DNA of 47,775 bases from Clostridia bacterium (GTDB lineage Bacteria > Bacillota > Clostridia > RUG12999): contig JAFTSG010000007.1 of NCBI GenBank assembly GCA_017467445.1, positions 1 through 47,775 of the forward strand. The letters are read 5' to 3'. The notes under the pieces were generated by a model, which saw nothing but the letters and a program-made list of their open reading frames with translations, had not been told where the DNA came from and made no database searches. This document shows, piece after piece, positions 6,352-15,250 of this stretch (within the stretch, counting starts at the first letter, position 1; each line of letters opens with the position of its first letter). The position numbers and the translations under genes are program-made.

Positions 6352-6431
6352 AATTGACACATACGGAATTTTATTTCATAAAATTCCTAAAAGCCCTTGG
6401 CTTTCTGCGGTCTTTGGCCGATGTGTCAATT
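6352..6431 (+). other. Folded inverted-repeat block upstream of the cyclophilin gene
   Basis: AATTGACACAT (6352-6362) and ATGTGTCAATT (6421-6431) are perfect 11-bp complements. They enclose hairpins GGAATTTTA/TAAAATTCC (6365-6387) and AAAGCC/GGCTTT (6390-6404) plus a weak third one at about 6408-6420. It could be an RNA leader, an operator or a tiny inserted element. Confidence 0.5.
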
Positions 6432-6458
6432 GACGGCGTCGCAAAATCTACGTATAAC
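6430..6458 (+). promoter_or_regulatory. Candidate promoter of the cyclophilin gene
   Basis: TTGACG (6430-6435), 17-bp spacer, TATAAC (6453-6458). An alternative is TATAAT at 6349-6354, which would put the folded block in the transcript. Confidence 0.5.
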
Positions 6459-6478
6459 ACATAAAAGGAGAAACCAAT

Positions 6479-7537
6479 ATGAAAAAACTTGTATCTTTTG
6501 TACTTGTATTTATGCTTATGCTTTCGCTATCCGCATTTACGGTACTTGCAGACGGCGAAATTTCCGTTATTGTAAACGGCGAAAAGCTTGAAATGGACGT
6601 TCCGCCAATGGAATTTCCGGTATATGACGCAAACGGCGGATACATTGGCGACAGAGTTATGGTACCAATCCGCGCAATAAGCGAAAAACTGAACTGCGAC
6701 GTTTATTGGGATGATGTTACACACGGCGTTACACTTTACAGAAACAATAATCTTTACATAATGTGGGAGGGTCAGCCTACAGCGTTCCATCTTGACGGAC
6801 CGGCACTTTCAAAAGGCTATACAATGGATGTTCCGCCGACTATAGTAAACGGCAGAACACTTCTTCCCGTAAGGGCGGTTTCCGAAATTATGGGCGCAAA
6901 GGTTGAGTGGATTGAAGAAACAAATACAGTCGATATAAAATATGACCTTGGTGACCTTGAGGATAATGCCGGAATAGCGGAATCGGTTAATATTTATCAG
7001 ATGCTGCTGTTTCAGGAGTATGATAAACATGAGGCTCTTGTGAACGGCAGTATTGAAGGCGTAACAGGTAAAATTGTTCTGGAAGACGGCGGCGAAATAG
7101 AGTTTGAGCTTTATCCGCAGTTTGCACCCGAAACCTGCGGGAAATTTATCGAGTGTGCAAAAACGGGAGTTTATGATAATACAGTATTTCACCGTGTTAT
7201 ACAGGATTTTATGATTCAGGGCGGCTCAAAAACTACTGAAGGAGAATGGAAAACCTCAGGAAGTATAGTTGGCGAATTTGTGTATAACGGATATTTTAAC
7301 CTTCTTTCGCATAAACGTGGGGTGATGTCGTTTGCAAGAGCAACCGAGTATAACAGCGCTACGCAGCAGTTCTTTATTTGCCATCAGGATGCAACATTTC
7401 TGGATGCAAACTATGCCGCATTCGGAGTGGTAACATCGGGAATGGATGTTGTTGACAGGGTTGCCTGCGTGGAAACAGACGCAAACGACGAACCGATAAC
7501 CCCGGTTATCGTAAAAAAGGTTATAATAAACGAATAA
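6479..7537 (+). CDS. Exported peptidyl-prolyl isomerase (cyclophilin) with copper-amine-oxidase-like N-terminal domain
   Basis: 352 aa. The signal peptide is residues 1-24 (MKKLVSFVL...VLA). A copper amine oxidase N-terminal-like domain (about 29-155) contains two half-repeats, VPIRAISEKLNCDVYWD and LLPVRAVSEIMGAKVEWI. The cyclophilin domain (about 190-350) contains FHRVIQDFMIQGG, GVMSFARA and SATQQFFICH, so the catalytic Arg and substrate-pocket residues look intact. The protein would catalyse proline isomerisation outside the membrane, with the stalk domain probably mediating cell-wall or partner binding. AAAGGAG precedes the ATG. It is monocistronic, and the fusion is the unusual aspect. 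Confidence 0.9.
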   Translation: MKKLVSFVLVFMLMLSLSAFTVLADGEISVIVNGEKLEMDVPPMEFPVYDANGGYIGDRVMVPIRAISEKLNCDVYWDDVTHGVTLYRNNNLYIMWEGQPTAFHLDGPALSKGYTMDVPPTIVNGRTLLPVRAVSEIMGAKVEWIEETNTVDIKYDLGDLEDNAGIAESVNIYQMLLFQEYDKHEALVNGSIEGVTGKIVLEDGGEIEFELYPQFAPETCGKFIECAKTGVYDNTVFHRVIQDFMIQGGSKTTEGEWKTSGSIVGEFVYNGYFNLLSHKRGVMSFARATEYNSATQQFFICHQDATFLDANYAAFGVVTSGMDVVDRVACVETDANDEPITPVIVKKVIINE

Positions 7538-7541
7538 TAAA

Positions 7542-7570
7542 TTGACATAAGTATCCAAATATGGTATAAT
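7542..7570 (+). promoter_or_regulatory. Consensus promoter of putP
   Basis: TTGACA (7542-7547), 17-bp spacer, TATAAT (7565-7570): a perfect sigma-A consensus. Confidence 0.9.
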
Positions 7571-7601
7571 ATTTGCATATTTTGATAATGGGGGAACGAA
7601 A

Positions 7602-9077
7602 ATGAAAATTCTTGCACTTACTCTTTACTTCGTTGCAATGCTGGCAATCGGCGTATATTTCTTTGTGAAAGCAAAGAGTGCAAACGGAGAAAAAGAATAT
7701 TTTTTAGGCGGACGCTCAATGGGTCCGTGGGTTACAGCAATGAGCGCACAGGCTTCCGATATGAGTGGTTGGCTCCTTATGGGTCTTCCGGGAAGTATCC
7801 TTGCGGCAGGTCTTGGCAAGGTATGGATTGCAGTAGGTCTTGCAATCGGTACAGCTCTTAACTGGATTATCCTTGCAAAAAGACTTAGAAAATTCTCTAA
7901 AGCTGCAGGCGATTCAATCACACTTCCGCAGTACCTTTCAAACAGATTTGCTACAACCAACCCGGCACTTAAAATTATCTGTGCGGTAGTATTTTTAATA
8001 AGCTTTACAATTTATGTTGCATCAGCTTTCAAAGCAGGACAGGGCGTATTTACAAACGTACTTCCGGGTGTTGACCCGCAGGTAGCGCTTGTCATTTTTG
8101 CTGCTATTGTACTTGTGTACACATTCCTCGGCGGCTATAAAGCGGTTTGCTGGACAGACTTTTTCCAGGGCCTTTTAATGCTTGTTGCACTTCTTGCAGT
8201 ACCGATTATTATCAAATTCACACAGAATCTTGATCCGACAAGCTTAAACGTTCTTTATAACGGCTCTGCATTCAATACAAATCCGTTTGCAGCACCGCCG
8301 TCAGAAATCATTTCAGGTCTTGTTTGGGGTCTCGGATATTTCGGTATGCCGCATATTCTTGTAAGATTTATGAGTATTGAAAAACCGAGTATGATTAAAA
8401 AATCTGCTACAGTTTCAATTGTATGGGTTATCCTTACACTCGGCGCAGCATGTGTTATCGCTTATTTCGGCAGAATGATGGTTGGTATGGGAACACTTGA
8501 AGTTGCAAGTCAGGAGCTTGTTTTCATAGCAATTGTTAACAAATTTTTCCCGGCATTTATTGCAGGACTTCTTCTTTCTGCAATTATTGCAGCATCAATG
8601 TCAACTGCAGACTCACAGCTTCTTGTTGCATCATCTTCATTTACAAGTGATATCTATAAACCTGTAATCAAGAAAAATGCATCTGAAAAAGAACTTCTCT
8701 GGGTGGGAAGACTTGTAGTAGTTATCATTTCCATAATTGCATACTTCATGGTTGCAAGTGAAAAATGCGGAACAATTATGAACATGGTTGAAAATGCATG
8801 GGGACTTTTCGGTGCGGCATTCGGACCGGTTGTAATCCTTTCACTGTTCTGGAAACGCTTTACATACGCAGGCGCGGTTGCAGGTATTGTTGCAGGTGCG
8901 GTTGTTGATATAGTATGGCTTTTGTACTACAAAGCTTCCACAGGAATATACGAAATTCTTCCGGGCTTTGTTGCAGGTCTTGTTGTAGCAATTATTGTTA
9001 CACTTATTTCAAAAGCCCCGTCCGATGAAGTTGTTGCAATTTATAAAAGAGCAACAGACAATTCAATCGACGACTAA
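7602..9077 (+). CDS. putP: Sodium/proline symporter (SSS family)
   Basis: 491 aa with about 12-13 membrane segments. Hallmarks are YFLGGRSMGPWVTAMSAQASDMSGWLLMGLPG near the N-terminus (the PutP Na+ and proline site region), the following helix with GKVWIAVGLAIGTALNW, and AASMSTADSQLLVASS around residues 330-345. It imports proline with Na+. Members also take up other small amino acids, so the substrate is by family only. GGGG precedes the ATG. It has a perfect promoter and its own terminator, with no proline-degradation genes nearby. Confidence 0.92.
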   Translation: MKILALTLYFVAMLAIGVYFFVKAKSANGEKEYFLGGRSMGPWVTAMSAQASDMSGWLLMGLPGSILAAGLGKVWIAVGLAIGTALNWIILAKRLRKFSKAAGDSITLPQYLSNRFATTNPALKIICAVVFLISFTIYVASAFKAGQGVFTNVLPGVDPQVALVIFAAIVLVYTFLGGYKAVCWTDFFQGLLMLVALLAVPIIIKFTQNLDPTSLNVLYNGSAFNTNPFAAPPSEIISGLVWGLGYFGMPHILVRFMSIEKPSMIKKSATVSIVWVILTLGAACVIAYFGRMMVGMGTLEVASQELVFIAIVNKFFPAFIAGLLLSAIIAASMSTADSQLLVASSSFTSDIYKPVIKKNASEKELLWVGRLVVVIISIIAYFMVASEKCGTIMNMVENAWGLFGAAFGPVVILSLFWKRFTYAGAVAGIVAGAVVDIVWLLYYKASTGIYEILPGFVAGLVVAIIVTLISKAPSDEVVAIYKRATDNSIDD

Positions 9078-9090
9078 TTTAAAGCAAATT

Positions 9091-9118
9091 GAGCATCCTT
9101 AAGGATGCTCTTTTTTTT
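9091..9118 (+). terminator. Terminator of putP
   Basis: GAGCATCC-TTAA-GGATGCTC followed by T8. Confidence 0.95.
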
Positions 9119-9124
9119 ATTTGA

Positions 9125-9153
9125 TTGATTTTAAAGGTATTTTGTGGTATACT
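9125..9153 (+). promoter_or_regulatory. Promoter of pepD
   Basis: TTGATT (9125-9130), 17-bp spacer, TATACT (9148-9153). Confidence 0.7.
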
Positions 9154-9184
9154 ATATCAGATACTATGCTTTGGAGGAAAAATT

Positions 9185-10615
9185 ATGGAAAATCTGAAAC
9201 CTGAAAAGGTGTTTGAATATTTCGGGGAAATCTGCAAAATACCGCACGGGTCGGGCAATATGGAAAAAATCAGCGCCTGCTGCGAGGAATTTGCAAAATC
9301 AAACGGACTTGATTATATCCGTGACGCTGCAAATAATGTTATTATTTATAAACCCGCATCAGCAGGGTATGAAACGGCTCAGCCGATTATACTGCAGGGA
9401 CATCTCGATATGGTATGCCAGAAGGATGAGGGTGTGGATATTGATTTTGAAACAGACGGTCTTGACATATTCCTTGACGGCGACTATTTAAAAGCGCGTG
9501 GCACAACTCTCGGTGCAGACAACGGAATTGCAGTTGCAATGATTATGGCAATTCTGGAAGACAAAACCCTTTCTCATCCGCCGATTGAAGCGGTGTTTAC
9601 AGTTGATGAGGAAATTGGTCTTATCGGAGCGGGAAAACTGCAGTTTGATAAACTGAAAGGAAAACGGATGATAAATATGGACTCCGAAGAGCAGGAAATT
9701 TTAACCGTTTCCTGCGCCGGCGGAAGCGATTTTCGTATGACTCTTCCGGTTAAAAAGATAAAAAAATCCGGTACGGAAATTAAAATAGCATTAAAAGGAT
9801 TACAGGGCGGCCATTCGGGCGTTGAAATTGATAAAAACAGAACGAATGCCAATATCCTGATGGGAGAAATCCTTAAGGTTGCAAAAGAAAATTGCGGTAT
9901 AGATATAATAAGTGTAAATGGTGGCGATAAAGGAAATGCAATTCCAAATGCGTCGCAGGCGTATATAGTAGTGCAAAATCCGGATGCAGCAAGCAGAATA
10001 AAAGAATTTGCAGCTCTTAAAAAGGAAGAAATTTGCGAAACTGAAAGTGGTTTTATATACGAAATTTCGGTGGGGGATACCGGCGAGTTTGAAGTTTTTG
10101 AAAAAGACCTTTGCGAAAGATTTGTTTTTGCGCTTTCTTCTACACCGGACGGTGTTATGGAAATGAGCACGGAAATTGACGGGCTTGTTGAAACCTCGCT
10201 TAATCTTGGTATTTTAAAAACGGGCGAAACCGAAATTATTATGCACTATGCTCTCCGCAGCAACAAAAAAGCAGGACTTATAGCTCTTGAAAATAAAATG
10301 AAAGCTTTTGCCGGAAAGATAAGTGCAAAAGTGGAAACTTTCGGGCATTATCCGCCGTGGGAATTTAAATCGGACTCGGATTTACAGGAGCTTTATAAAG
10401 AAAAATATAAAGAAAAATTTGGGCAGTATCCGCTTGTAAAGGCGATACACGCAGGACTTGAATGCGGTATGTTTGCCGAGGGTATTAACGGCATTGACTG
10501 TATATCCATCGGTCCCGAAATGCACGACGTTCATACCACAAAAGAACGCCTTTCGGTATCATCTGTAAAAAATATGTACGAGCTTGTTACAAATGTTCTT
10601 GCGGCATTAAGATAA
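9185..10615 (+). CDS. pepD: Aminoacyl-histidine dipeptidase (PepD, peptidase M20)
   Basis: 476 aa, typical for PepD. Zinc-site motifs are GHLDMV, TLGADNGIA, DEEIGLIGA (catalytic Glu then metal ligand) and NMDSEE. A lid/dimerisation insertion with GGHSG follows, and a final His ligand is likely in the late IGPEMHDVHTTKE. It is a cytosolic metallopeptidase that hydrolyses Xaa-His and other dipeptides. I start at the ATG preceded by GGAGGAAAAATT; the longer open frame upstream overlaps the promoter. The downstream OPT transporter has its own promoter but fits functionally: peptide import beside peptide hydrolysis. Confidence 0.93.
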   Translation: MENLKPEKVFEYFGEICKIPHGSGNMEKISACCEEFAKSNGLDYIRDAANNVIIYKPASAGYETAQPIILQGHLDMVCQKDEGVDIDFETDGLDIFLDGDYLKARGTTLGADNGIAVAMIMAILEDKTLSHPPIEAVFTVDEEIGLIGAGKLQFDKLKGKRMINMDSEEQEILTVSCAGGSDFRMTLPVKKIKKSGTEIKIALKGLQGGHSGVEIDKNRTNANILMGEILKVAKENCGIDIISVNGGDKGNAIPNASQAYIVVQNPDAASRIKEFAALKKEEICETESGFIYEISVGDTGEFEVFEKDLCERFVFALSSTPDGVMEMSTEIDGLVETSLNLGILKTGETEIIMHYALRSNKKAGLIALENKMKAFAGKISAKVETFGHYPPWEFKSDSDLQELYKEKYKEKFGQYPLVKAIHAGLECGMFAEGINGIDCISIGPEMHDVHTTKERLSVSSVKNMYELVTNVLAALR

Positions 10616-10618
10616 TTG

Positions 10619-10647
10619 TTGCAATTTGCATAATTATATGATATAAT
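10619..10647 (+). promoter_or_regulatory. Promoter of the OPT transporter
   Basis: TTGCAA (10619-10624), 17-bp spacer, TATAAT (10642-10647). Confidence 0.7.
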
Positions 10648-10664
10648 GTTTTGGATTGAAAAAA

Positions 10665-10694
10665 CGCCGCAAGTGGGCGGCAGAAACGGAGAAA
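10665..10694 (+). other. Leader hairpin plus GAAACGGAGA motif (copy 1)
   Basis: GCCGC (10666-10670) pairs with GCGGC (10677-10681) and is followed by AGAAACGGAGA, which contains the Shine-Dalgarno. The same arrangement recurs before citrate synthase at 20337-20361. Confidence 0.5.
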
Positions 10695-10697
10695 GTT

Positions 10698-12599
10698 ATG
10701 GATAATAAACAGTTTAAACCGTATATTCCGGCTGAAAAAGTAACTCCCGAAATTACGATTACATCAATCATAATGGGTGTTATCCTTTCAATAGTATTCG
10801 GTGCGGCAAACGCATACCTCGGACTTCGCGTTGGTATGACAGTTTCGGCATCAATTCCGGCAGCGGTTATCTCAATGGGCGTTATTCGCGTAATAATGCG
10901 TAAAAACTCAATTCTTGAAAGTAACATTGTGCAGACAATCGGTTCAGCAGGGGAATCACTTGCGGCAGGTGCAATTTTCACACTTCCGGCACTGTTCCTC
11001 TGGGCTGCAGAAGGTAAAACCGGTACACCAAGCATTGTTGAAATAACAACAATTGCACTTCTCGGCGGTCTTCTCGGCGTATTCTTCATGGTTCCGCTTC
11101 GTAATGCACTTATCGTAAAAGAACACGGCATTCTTCCTTATCCGGAAGGAACCGCATGTGCAGAAGTTCTTCTTGCAGGCGAAAAAGGCGGCGCAAACGC
11201 ATCAACCGTATTTGCAGGTATGGGTTTTGCGGCACTTTTCAAATTTATAATTGACGGACTTAAAGTAGTATCCGGCGAAATTTCTTTCAGAGTTAAAGGT
11301 TATGCCGGCGAAATCGGTACACAGATTTATCCTGCTGTAATGAGCGTTGGTTACATCTGCGGCGCAAGAATTTCGTCATATATGTTTGCCGGCGGCGTAC
11401 TCAGCTGGCTTGTGCTTATTCCGCTTATCGTGCTTTTCGGTGAAAACATCGTGCTTGCACCGGGAACAGAAACAATCGGCCAGATTTTTGCCGATGGCGG
11501 CGCAGGCGCAATCTGGGGAACATACATTAGATACATCGGCGCAGGTGCACTTGCAGCCGGCGGTATCATCAGCCTTATAAAATCACTTCCACTTATTGTT
11601 AAAACTTTTGGCGGTGCAATGAAAAGTATGGCTGGTTCAAAATCGGAATCTCAGCTTCGTACCGAAAAGGATATAAGCCTTAAAATTGTGCTTGCAGCAA
11701 TTGCAGTAATCACAGTTCTTATCTGGCTTGTACCGGCAATTCCGGTAACACTTCTCGGTGCAATTATCGTTGTTGTATTCGGATTTTTCTTTGCAACAGT
11801 ATCATCCAGAATGGTTGGTCTTGTAGGAAGCAGTAACAACCCTGTTTCCGGTATGGCAATTGCAACACTTCTCATCACAACACTTATCCTTAAAGCAACC
11901 GGTATGGTTGGCACAGCGGGAATGGTAAGTGCAATTGCAATCGGTTCAATTATCTGTATTGTATCTGCAATCGCGGGCGATACATCTCAGGACCTTAAAA
12001 CAGGCTTCCTCCTTGGTGCAACACCAAGAAAACAGCAGATTGGCGAAATAATCGGTGTTGTTGCAGCGGCATTTGCAATCGGCGGCACACTTTATCTTCT
12101 TAACGCTGCATGGGGCTTTGGTTCGGACGAGCTTGCAGCACCTCAGGCAACACTTATGAAACTTATAATCGAAGGTGTTATGGGCGGAAATCTTCCGTGG
12201 GCACTTGTGTTCACAGGTGTATTCATCGCAGTTGTTGTTGAACTTGTCGGTATTCCGGTACTTCCGTTTGCAATCGGTGTATACCTCCCGGTACAGCTTA
12301 ATGCATGTATAATGGTCGGCGGTCTTATCAGACTTGCACTTGATAAAATGAAAAAAGAAGAAGAGAAGAAAAAAGCAATCGTAAACGACGGTATCCTTTT
12401 CTGCTCGGGTATGATTGCCGGCGAAGGTCTTGTTGGTATAGTGCTTGCACTTCTTGCGGTATTCGGTGTGGATAAAATGATTGACCTTTCGGGCACGCTC
12501 GGCATTGCACCATGGGCTTCCAATGCAGGCGGACTTGTTCTCTTTGCAATTATAATCCTTACAGTGCTTAAATTCTCTGTATGGAAAAAACGCAGCTAA
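10698..12599 (+). CDS. OPT-family oligopeptide transporter
   Basis: 633 aa with about 14-16 hydrophobic segments. N-terminal features are AANAYLGLRVGMTVSASIPAAV and later LPYPEGTACAEVLLAG, both typical of prokaryotic OPT proteins, plus a late VGIPVLPFAIGVYLPV. These carriers import peptides or metal-chelate conjugates by proton coupling; the actual substrate is unknown. The start chosen has GGAGAAAG just upstream. The upstream in-frame ATG at 10656 would translate through the leader hairpin. A PqqD-like gene starts 1 nt after the stop, so the two are surely co-transcribed. Confidence 0.92.
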   Translation: MDNKQFKPYIPAEKVTPEITITSIIMGVILSIVFGAANAYLGLRVGMTVSASIPAAVISMGVIRVIMRKNSILESNIVQTIGSAGESLAAGAIFTLPALFLWAAEGKTGTPSIVEITTIALLGGLLGVFFMVPLRNALIVKEHGILPYPEGTACAEVLLAGEKGGANASTVFAGMGFAALFKFIIDGLKVVSGEISFRVKGYAGEIGTQIYPAVMSVGYICGARISSYMFAGGVLSWLVLIPLIVLFGENIVLAPGTETIGQIFADGGAGAIWGTYIRYIGAGALAAGGIISLIKSLPLIVKTFGGAMKSMAGSKSESQLRTEKDISLKIVLAAIAVITVLIWLVPAIPVTLLGAIIVVVFGFFFATVSSRMVGLVGSSNNPVSGMAIATLLITTLILKATGMVGTAGMVSAIAIGSIICIVSAIAGDTSQDLKTGFLLGATPRKQQIGEIIGVVAAAFAIGGTLYLLNAAWGFGSDELAAPQATLMKLIIEGVMGGNLPWALVFTGVFIAVVVELVGIPVLPFAIGVYLPVQLNACIMVGGLIRLALDKMKKEEEKKKAIVNDGILFCSGMIAGEGLVGIVLALLAVFGVDKMIDLSGTLGIAPWASNAGGLVLFAIIILTVLKFSVWKKRS

Positions 12600-12600
12600 T

Positions 12601-12945
12601 ATGAAACAGAAGAAAATAAATGCAAATTATCTTGATAATAAACCCGAACGAAAAGAGGGAATTGCCTGGTCGAAAGACGAGGAAGGACTTGTAATTCTTT
12701 CGATAGAAAATACAGGGCTTATGAACCGGATAGCGCAAAAGCTGTTTAAAAAACCGCCTGTAAGCTATATCCACCTCGACGAAATGGGAAGTTTTATCTG
12801 GACCATTCTTGATGGAGAGAGGGATATTACTTCGCTTGGCGAAGATGTGGAACGGGAGTTTGGCGAAAGTGCACATCCGCTTTATGAGCGCCTTGCAAAA
12901 TATATCCAGATTCTTGAAAGCTATGGGTTTATCACACTGAAATAA
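12601..12945 (+). CDS. PqqD-family peptide-chaperone-like protein
   Basis: 114 aa. The core WTILDGERDITSLGEDVEREF...YERLAKYIQILESYGFI matches the PqqD winged-helix fold, which binds precursor peptides for radical SAM or other RiPP enzymes. No radical SAM maturase or precursor peptide is seen nearby. Instead it is tightly coupled (1-nt gap) to the OPT transporter, so the role here is open: perhaps a small cytosolic domain partner of the transporter. No clear Shine-Dalgarno is visible, consistent with translational coupling. Confidence 0.8.
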   Translation: MKQKKINANYLDNKPERKEGIAWSKDEEGLVILSIENTGLMNRIAQKLFKKPPVSYIHLDEMGSFIWTILDGERDITSLGEDVEREFGESAHPLYERLAKYIQILESYGFITLK

Positions 12946-12948
12946 ACT

Positions 12949-12980
12949 AAAGCCGTGGGCAAATGCCCACGGCTTTTTTT
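12949..12980 (+). terminator. Terminator of the OPT-PqqD operon
   Basis: AAGCCGTGGGC-AAAT-GCCCACGGCTT with a T-run. Confidence 0.93.
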
Positions 12981-13058
12981 ATTATTGATTTAAACAGATT
13001 TGATAAATTATTATATCAAATATTTGCTTTATGCGGTCTGTGCTGTTTTATCACAGTC

Positions 13059-13619
13059 CTAGAGTGCGTTGCCTTCACCATCAAACAACGGCAGCGGAGC
13101 AAGACATATAATGTCTTTTCTTGCTGCTGCGTCGCCTTCGGCAAGGACAGCCATTCTTCCCACAATGTTTCCGCCAACCTGTTTTACAAGAGTTTCGATG
13201 GCGTGAAGCGATTCGCCCGTGCTTATAACATCATCAATGATAAGCACACGTTTGCCACGCATCATGTCAGCTTCTTTTGAACCGATACAAAGCACCTGCT
13301 TCTTTTCAGTGGTGATTGAATTTACTTCGGTGTAAATAACGTTCTGCATATACAGTTTCGGGCCTTTTCGTGCCACAACATAATGATTTACACCTTCCTG
13401 ACGAGCCATTTCGTGAATAAGCGGAATACCTTTGGATTCTGCCGTAATAAGCACGTCGTGCTCCGGGGCAAGCTTAAGAAGCTCGCATGCACAGGCACAG
13501 GTAAGCTCAACATCGCTGAACATTACAAATGCAGCAATATATAAATCATCATTTATTCTGCACAGCGGAAGATTTCTCTTTACACCGGCAACGTTTAATT
13601 CATAATGAGTATGTTCCAT
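13059..13619 (-). CDS. Purine phosphoribosyltransferase (APRT-like)
   Basis: 186 aa type I PRTase with PRPP motif VLIIDDVISTGES at about 130-142 and the earlier hood segment ITAESKGIPLIHEMAR. It transfers ribose-5-phosphate from PRPP to a purine base. Sequence style suggests adenine or xanthine/guanine PRTase, but I cannot assign the base. It is the second gene of a two-gene minus-strand operon behind a purine permease (17-nt gap), which supports purine salvage. GGAG lies about 12 nt before the ATG, a rather long spacing. Confidence 0.85.
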   Translation of the reverse strand: MEHTHYELNVAGVKRNLPLCRINDDLYIAAFVMFSDVELTCACACELLKLAPEHDVLITAESKGIPLIHEMARQEGVNHYVVARKGPKLYMQNVIYTEVNSITTEKKQVLCIGSKEADMMRGKRVLIIDDVISTGESLHAIETLVKQVGGNIVGRMAVLAEGDAAARKDIICLAPLPLFDGEGNAL

Positions 13620-13636
13620 AATTAAAGCTTAACTCC

Positions 13637-14992
13637 TTAAGCAACAAGAGTTGCTATGTAAATTGCAAAGAGTACGAAAGAAATCCACATAATTGCGCTG
13701 ATGTCTTTAGCTTTTCCTGTTGCAACCTTAAGGATAACCCATGAAACGATACCAAACATAATACCTGTTGCAATTGAGTATGCAAACGGCATCATAACAA
13801 CAGCAAGGAATCCGCCGATTACGTCAGCAATGTCGCCTTCGAAGTCCATGTTTTTGATTGCGGAAAGCATAAGGAGACCAACGTAAAGCATAGCAGGTGT
13901 TGTTGCAAATGATGGGATTGCAAGGAATATCGGTGCAAAGATAATTGCGATGATAAACATAATACCTGTTGTGAGGGCTGTAAGACCTGTTTTGCCGCCT
14001 GCTGCAACACCGGCAGAGGATTCTACGTAGCTTGTTACTGTGGATGTTCCGAGGCAAGCACCAACAACTGTACCTACAGCATCAGCCATAAGAGCGCCGC
14101 CTGCGTTCGGGAGTGTGCCGTCTTGTTTTGTAAGGCCGGCTTTCTGAGTAACACCGATAAGTGTTCCAACAGTATCAAAAATATCTGTATAAAGGAATGT
14201 AAATACAACAATTGCAAAACCGAATAAGTCTTTTGCAATGTAAGCGAAATCAAATTTGAATAATGCAGGAGCTGCGAAGTTAGACTGGATTGATGCCCAT
14301 GAGAAGTTCGGGATTACGGAGAACACACCTGCTTCAACATTCGGAACATACCAGCCAACGAGTTCAGCAATGATACCGAGAATCCATGTAGCGATAATAC
14401 CGATGAGGATTCCGCCGGGAACTTTTTTGTATTCGAGAACACCGATAATAAGGAGTCCTACTATAGAAAGTACAACTGCCGGAGAAGCAAGGTCACCGAG
14501 AGCAACTGTTGTTGCGGGGTCAGCAACTATCACTTTAGAGTTAATAAGTGCTATAATTGTAATGAAAAGACCAATACCGGCTGTAATACCGAATTTTAAA
14601 TTCTTAGGCATTTTGTTTACAATAGCTTCTCTGAATTTGAATAAAGAGAGAAGGATGAAGATAATACCTTCAATAAATACCGCTGTAAGAGCAACTTCGT
14701 AAGAGCAGCCCATAGCACCGCAAACAGTAAATGCAAAGAAAGCATTAAGTCCCATACCGGAAGCAAGAGCCACAGGGTAGTTTGCAAAGAATGCCATACA
14801 GATTGTAGCGATTGCAGCAGAAATAGCTGTTGCCATAAAAATTGCTGCAGGGGAAGCACCCGGAATTGAGCCAAGGTAATTCGGGTTTACTGCCAGAATG
14901 TAAGCCATTGCAAGGAATGTTGTAATACCTGCAAGGATTTCGGTTCTGACAGATGTGCCGTGTTCTTTCAGTTTGAACCATTTTTCAAACAT
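13637..14992 (-). CDS. NCS2-family guanine/hypoxanthine (AzgA-like) permease
   Basis: 451 aa, about 12-14 membrane segments. It begins FEKWFKLKEHGTSVRTEILAGITTFLAMAYILAVNP, the hallmark of the PbuG/AzgA branch. Also visible are ASGMGLNAFFAF, LYTDIFDTVGTLIGV and GTSTVTSYVESSAGVAAGGKTGLTAL. It imports purine bases by proton symport. I start at the ATG at 14992 because GGAGATG lies immediately before it; the ATG at 15001 abuts the Shine-Dalgarno. The leader is only about 30 nt, with no purine riboswitch. Confidence 0.92.
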   Translation of the reverse strand: MFEKWFKLKEHGTSVRTEILAGITTFLAMAYILAVNPNYLGSIPGASPAAIFMATAISAAIATICMAFFANYPVALASGMGLNAFFAFTVCGAMGCSYEVALTAVFIEGIIFILLSLFKFREAIVNKMPKNLKFGITAGIGLFITIIALINSKVIVADPATTVALGDLASPAVVLSIVGLLIIGVLEYKKVPGGILIGIIATWILGIIAELVGWYVPNVEAGVFSVIPNFSWASIQSNFAAPALFKFDFAYIAKDLFGFAIVVFTFLYTDIFDTVGTLIGVTQKAGLTKQDGTLPNAGGALMADAVGTVVGACLGTSTVTSYVESSAGVAAGGKTGLTALTTGIMFIIAIIFAPIFLAIPSFATTPAMLYVGLLMLSAIKNMDFEGDIADVIGGFLAVVMMPFAYSIATGIMFGIVSWVILKVATGKAKDISAIMWISFVLFAIYIATLVA

Positions 14993-15032
14993 TTTTAACA
15001 TCTCCTTTGTAAGGTAATTTTATTACTATTAC

Positions 15033-15061
15033 ATTATACAAAAAATTGCATAAAATTTCAA
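15033..15061 (-). promoter_or_regulatory. Promoter of the purine permease operon
   Basis: Minus strand: TTGAAA (15061-15056), 17-bp spacer, TATAAT (15038-15033). Confidence 0.75.
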
Positions 15062-15216
15062 TAGATTTATTGTAAATTGTCAGTTTTTACAAAATTTCGG
15101 GATTTATAATGACAAATCAAACAAACAAAATGTTGAAAAAGGGTTAAAATCAACGGACACTTACATGTAAGACGAGGTTTTTTGGCGAATGAGACATAAG
15201 AATAACTGCCAAAAAT

Positions 15217-15246
15217 AAAAAGAGGTTGAAAAATCAACCCCTTTTT
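15217..15246 (-). terminator. Terminator of spo0A
   Basis: AAAAGGGGTTGA-TTTT-TCAACCTCTTTTT on the minus strand, right after the spo0A stop. Confidence 0.85.
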
Positions 15247-15250
15247 ATAT

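Noticed and set aside
14993-15250. Purine riboswitch before the permease operon
   Set aside because: The leader between the predicted promoter and the start codon is only about 30 nt, and no purine aptamer core is present.
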